A stretch of 23,763 nt of DNA. Source: JAGOUU01 sp964387745 (GTDB lineage: Bacteria; Pseudomonadota; Gammaproteobacteria; JAGOUU01). The notes under the pieces were generated by a model. The model ran no database searches and was not told the DNA's origin. It saw only the letters and a program-made list of their open reading frames with translations. Below, piece after piece: positions 22,572 to 23,763 of the stretch; position 1 is the first letter of the stretch; each line of letters begins with the position of its first letter. Location: assembly GCA_964387745.1 (NCBI GenBank), contig CAYLXL010000035.1, forward strand, positions 1-23,763, read 5' to 3'. A program made the translations under genes and the position numbers.

Positions 22572-23763
22572 ATGTTAAGACTGCGTAATATTTCTTTAAA
22601 GTTCGGTTTATTTCCTTTGATGGAAAATGTTAACCTAGTAATCCAACCTAATGATAAGATTGCTCTCGTTGGGCGCAATGGTACAGGTAAATCGACATTA
22701 TTTAAGCTCATAACCGGTTTACAAAAACCTGATTCAGGGGTTATAGAGTGTGACAGCGCAATTAAAATAAGTATGCTTGAGCAAGAGTTTACTAGCGAAA
22801 TAGCCGATTTGACCATTTTTGAAATTGTTGCCAAGGGTTTAGGGGAAGCGGGAGATTTAATGATTAAGTATCATAATCTTCTGCAAAAAGCTTCACATGG
22901 TTGTAATAAGTCATTAGAGAAAATGCAAAAAGTGCAAGATCAAATTGATCAGCAAAATGCATGGGGTGCGCAAAATCAAATCGAAAATATTCTTTCTAAA
23001 TTAGAATTAGACGGTGAATTAATTTTTTCAAGTCTATCAGGTGGCAGAAAAAGACGTGTGCTGTTAGCTAAAGCGCTAGTTGTGCAACCTGATCTCTTGC
23101 TCTTAGATGAGCCTACCAACCATTTAGATATAGAAGGCATTAAATGGTTAGAGAATTTATTAATCAATTGGAAAACCAGTTTATTATTTATTAGTCATGA
23201 TAGAGCATTTGTACGAAAAGTAGCGACCAGAATTGTTGAGCTTGATCGAGCGGTGTTATTAGACTGGCCAGGTAATTATGAAAATTTTTTAAGAAAAAAA
23301 GAAGAATATTTAAATGCACAAGAATTAGAATTCGCTCGCTTTGATAAAAAATTAGCTGATGAAGAAGTTTGGATTAGACAAGGAATCAAAGCTCGCCGTA
23401 CACGCAATGAAGGTCGCGTGCGTGCTCTTAAAAAACTCCGTGAGCAACGCGCTAAACGTCAACCTGTTAAGGGCAACATTCGAGCGTCTATACAAGCTGG
23501 CGAGAAAAGTGGTCATCAGGTGATAGTCGCAGAAAATATTTCTAAAAGTTTTGATAATAAAGCTGTGATCAGAAATTTTTCTACTGTCATCATGCGCGGC
23601 GATAAAATAGGAATAATTGGCCCAAATGGTGCTGGTAAGACGACATTAATAAGTATTTTATTAGAACAATTAAAACCTGATACCGGAACAGTTGAACATG
23701 GGACAAAGTTAGAGATTGCGTATTTTGATCAGTTCCGCGCTATTCTCGATGAAAAGTTATCAG
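22572..23763 (+). CDS. uup: ABC-F ATPase Uup, N-terminal part (runs off the window)
   Basis: Uup-type ABC-F proteins act on ribosomes or branched DNA rather than transport. The frame is open from ATG 22572 to the window end (397 codons). The first ATPase domain has Walker A GRNGTGKS (34-41), signature LSGGRKRRVLLAKAL and LLLLDEPTNHLD. The linker ARRTRNEGRVRALKKLR is the Uup hallmark, preceded by DWPGNYENFLRKKEEY. The second domain begins with GPNGAGKTT and breaks off. No strong ribosome binding site precedes the ATG. The C-terminal DNA-binding domain lies outside the window. Confidence 0.9.
   Translation, partial: MLRLRNISLKFGLFPLMENVNLVIQPNDKIALVGRNGTGKSTLFKLITGLQKPDSGVIECDSAIKISMLEQEFTSEIADLTIFEIVAKGLGEAGDLMIKYHNLLQKASHGCNKSLEKMQKVQDQIDQQNAWGAQNQIENILSKLELDGELIFSSLSGGRKRRVLLAKALVVQPDLLLLDEPTNHLDIEGIKWLENLLINWKTSLLFISHDRAFVRKVATRIVELDRAVLLDWPGNYENFLRKKEEYLNAQELEFARFDKKLADEEVWIRQGIKARRTRNEGRVRALKKLREQRAKRQPVKGNIRASIQAGEKSGHQVIVAENISKSFDNKAVIRNFSTVIMRGDKIGIIGPNGAGKTTLISILLEQLKPDTGTVEHGTKLEIAYFDQFRAILDEKLS

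Overview
The window is AT-rich DNA from a gammaproteobacterium, most likely a host-associated member of the Legionellales or a relative. Three things support this. The housekeeping block smpB, rnfH, bamE, fur, recN and nadK is a gammaproteobacterial neighbourhood. An ankyrin-type repeat gene has been broken by insertion sequences. A secreted beta-rich protein and a small outer-membrane barrel form a pair of a kind common in Legionella-like bacteria. The placement is inference from gene content; no marker gene was compared with a database. A run of 10 N shows that the sequence is a scaffold.

Region 1 (1-3915) is accessory and decaying. The last 28 codons of an unknown gene come first. Then follows a repeat-protein gene hit by two insertion sequences: an IS3-family element (about 672-2158) and an IS5-family element (2318-3222). 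Removing the IS5 element with one copy of its 3-bp target duplication rejoins the reading frame exactly. Both elements carry A-rich slippery heptamers between their transposase frames. The IS3 element also has a long, strongly folded non-coding tail.

Region 2 (3902-8236, minus strand) is one tight operon: resB, ccsA, a TlpA/ResA-like thioredoxin and a fused MsrB-MsrA. It encodes a System II (Ccs-type) cytochrome c assembly machine together with methionine sulfoxide repair. Region 3 (8321-12791) holds a YgjP-type metalloprotease, rlmJ with a short C-terminus, a palindromic repeat, a family 2 glycosyltransferase, and the IPT/TIG surface protein plus outer-membrane protein pair. The N gap lies in the surface protein. 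The two sides share a 6-base end, and overlapping them restores a canonical IPT motif in frame, so probably nothing is missing.

Region 4 (12838-17196) holds a short-form methionyl-tRNA synthetase, then a strong promoter, a hairpin and an intrinsic terminator directly before a NYN-domain nuclease gene (candidate attenuator or small RNA). Next come tag (3-methyladenine glycosylase), a 146-bp MITE-like inverted repeat, and an unknown protein with two hydrophobic hairpins. Region 5 (17200-23763) is the housekeeping block: smpB, rnfH (without the usual ratA), bamE, fur, a small secreted protein, recN, nadK and the start of uup, which runs off the end.

There is no CRISPR array, tRNA, rRNA or recognisable defence island. 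The most notable items are the doubly interrupted repeat gene, the promoter-hairpin-terminator leader before the NYN gene, the folded IS3 tail, and the repairable scaffold gap.
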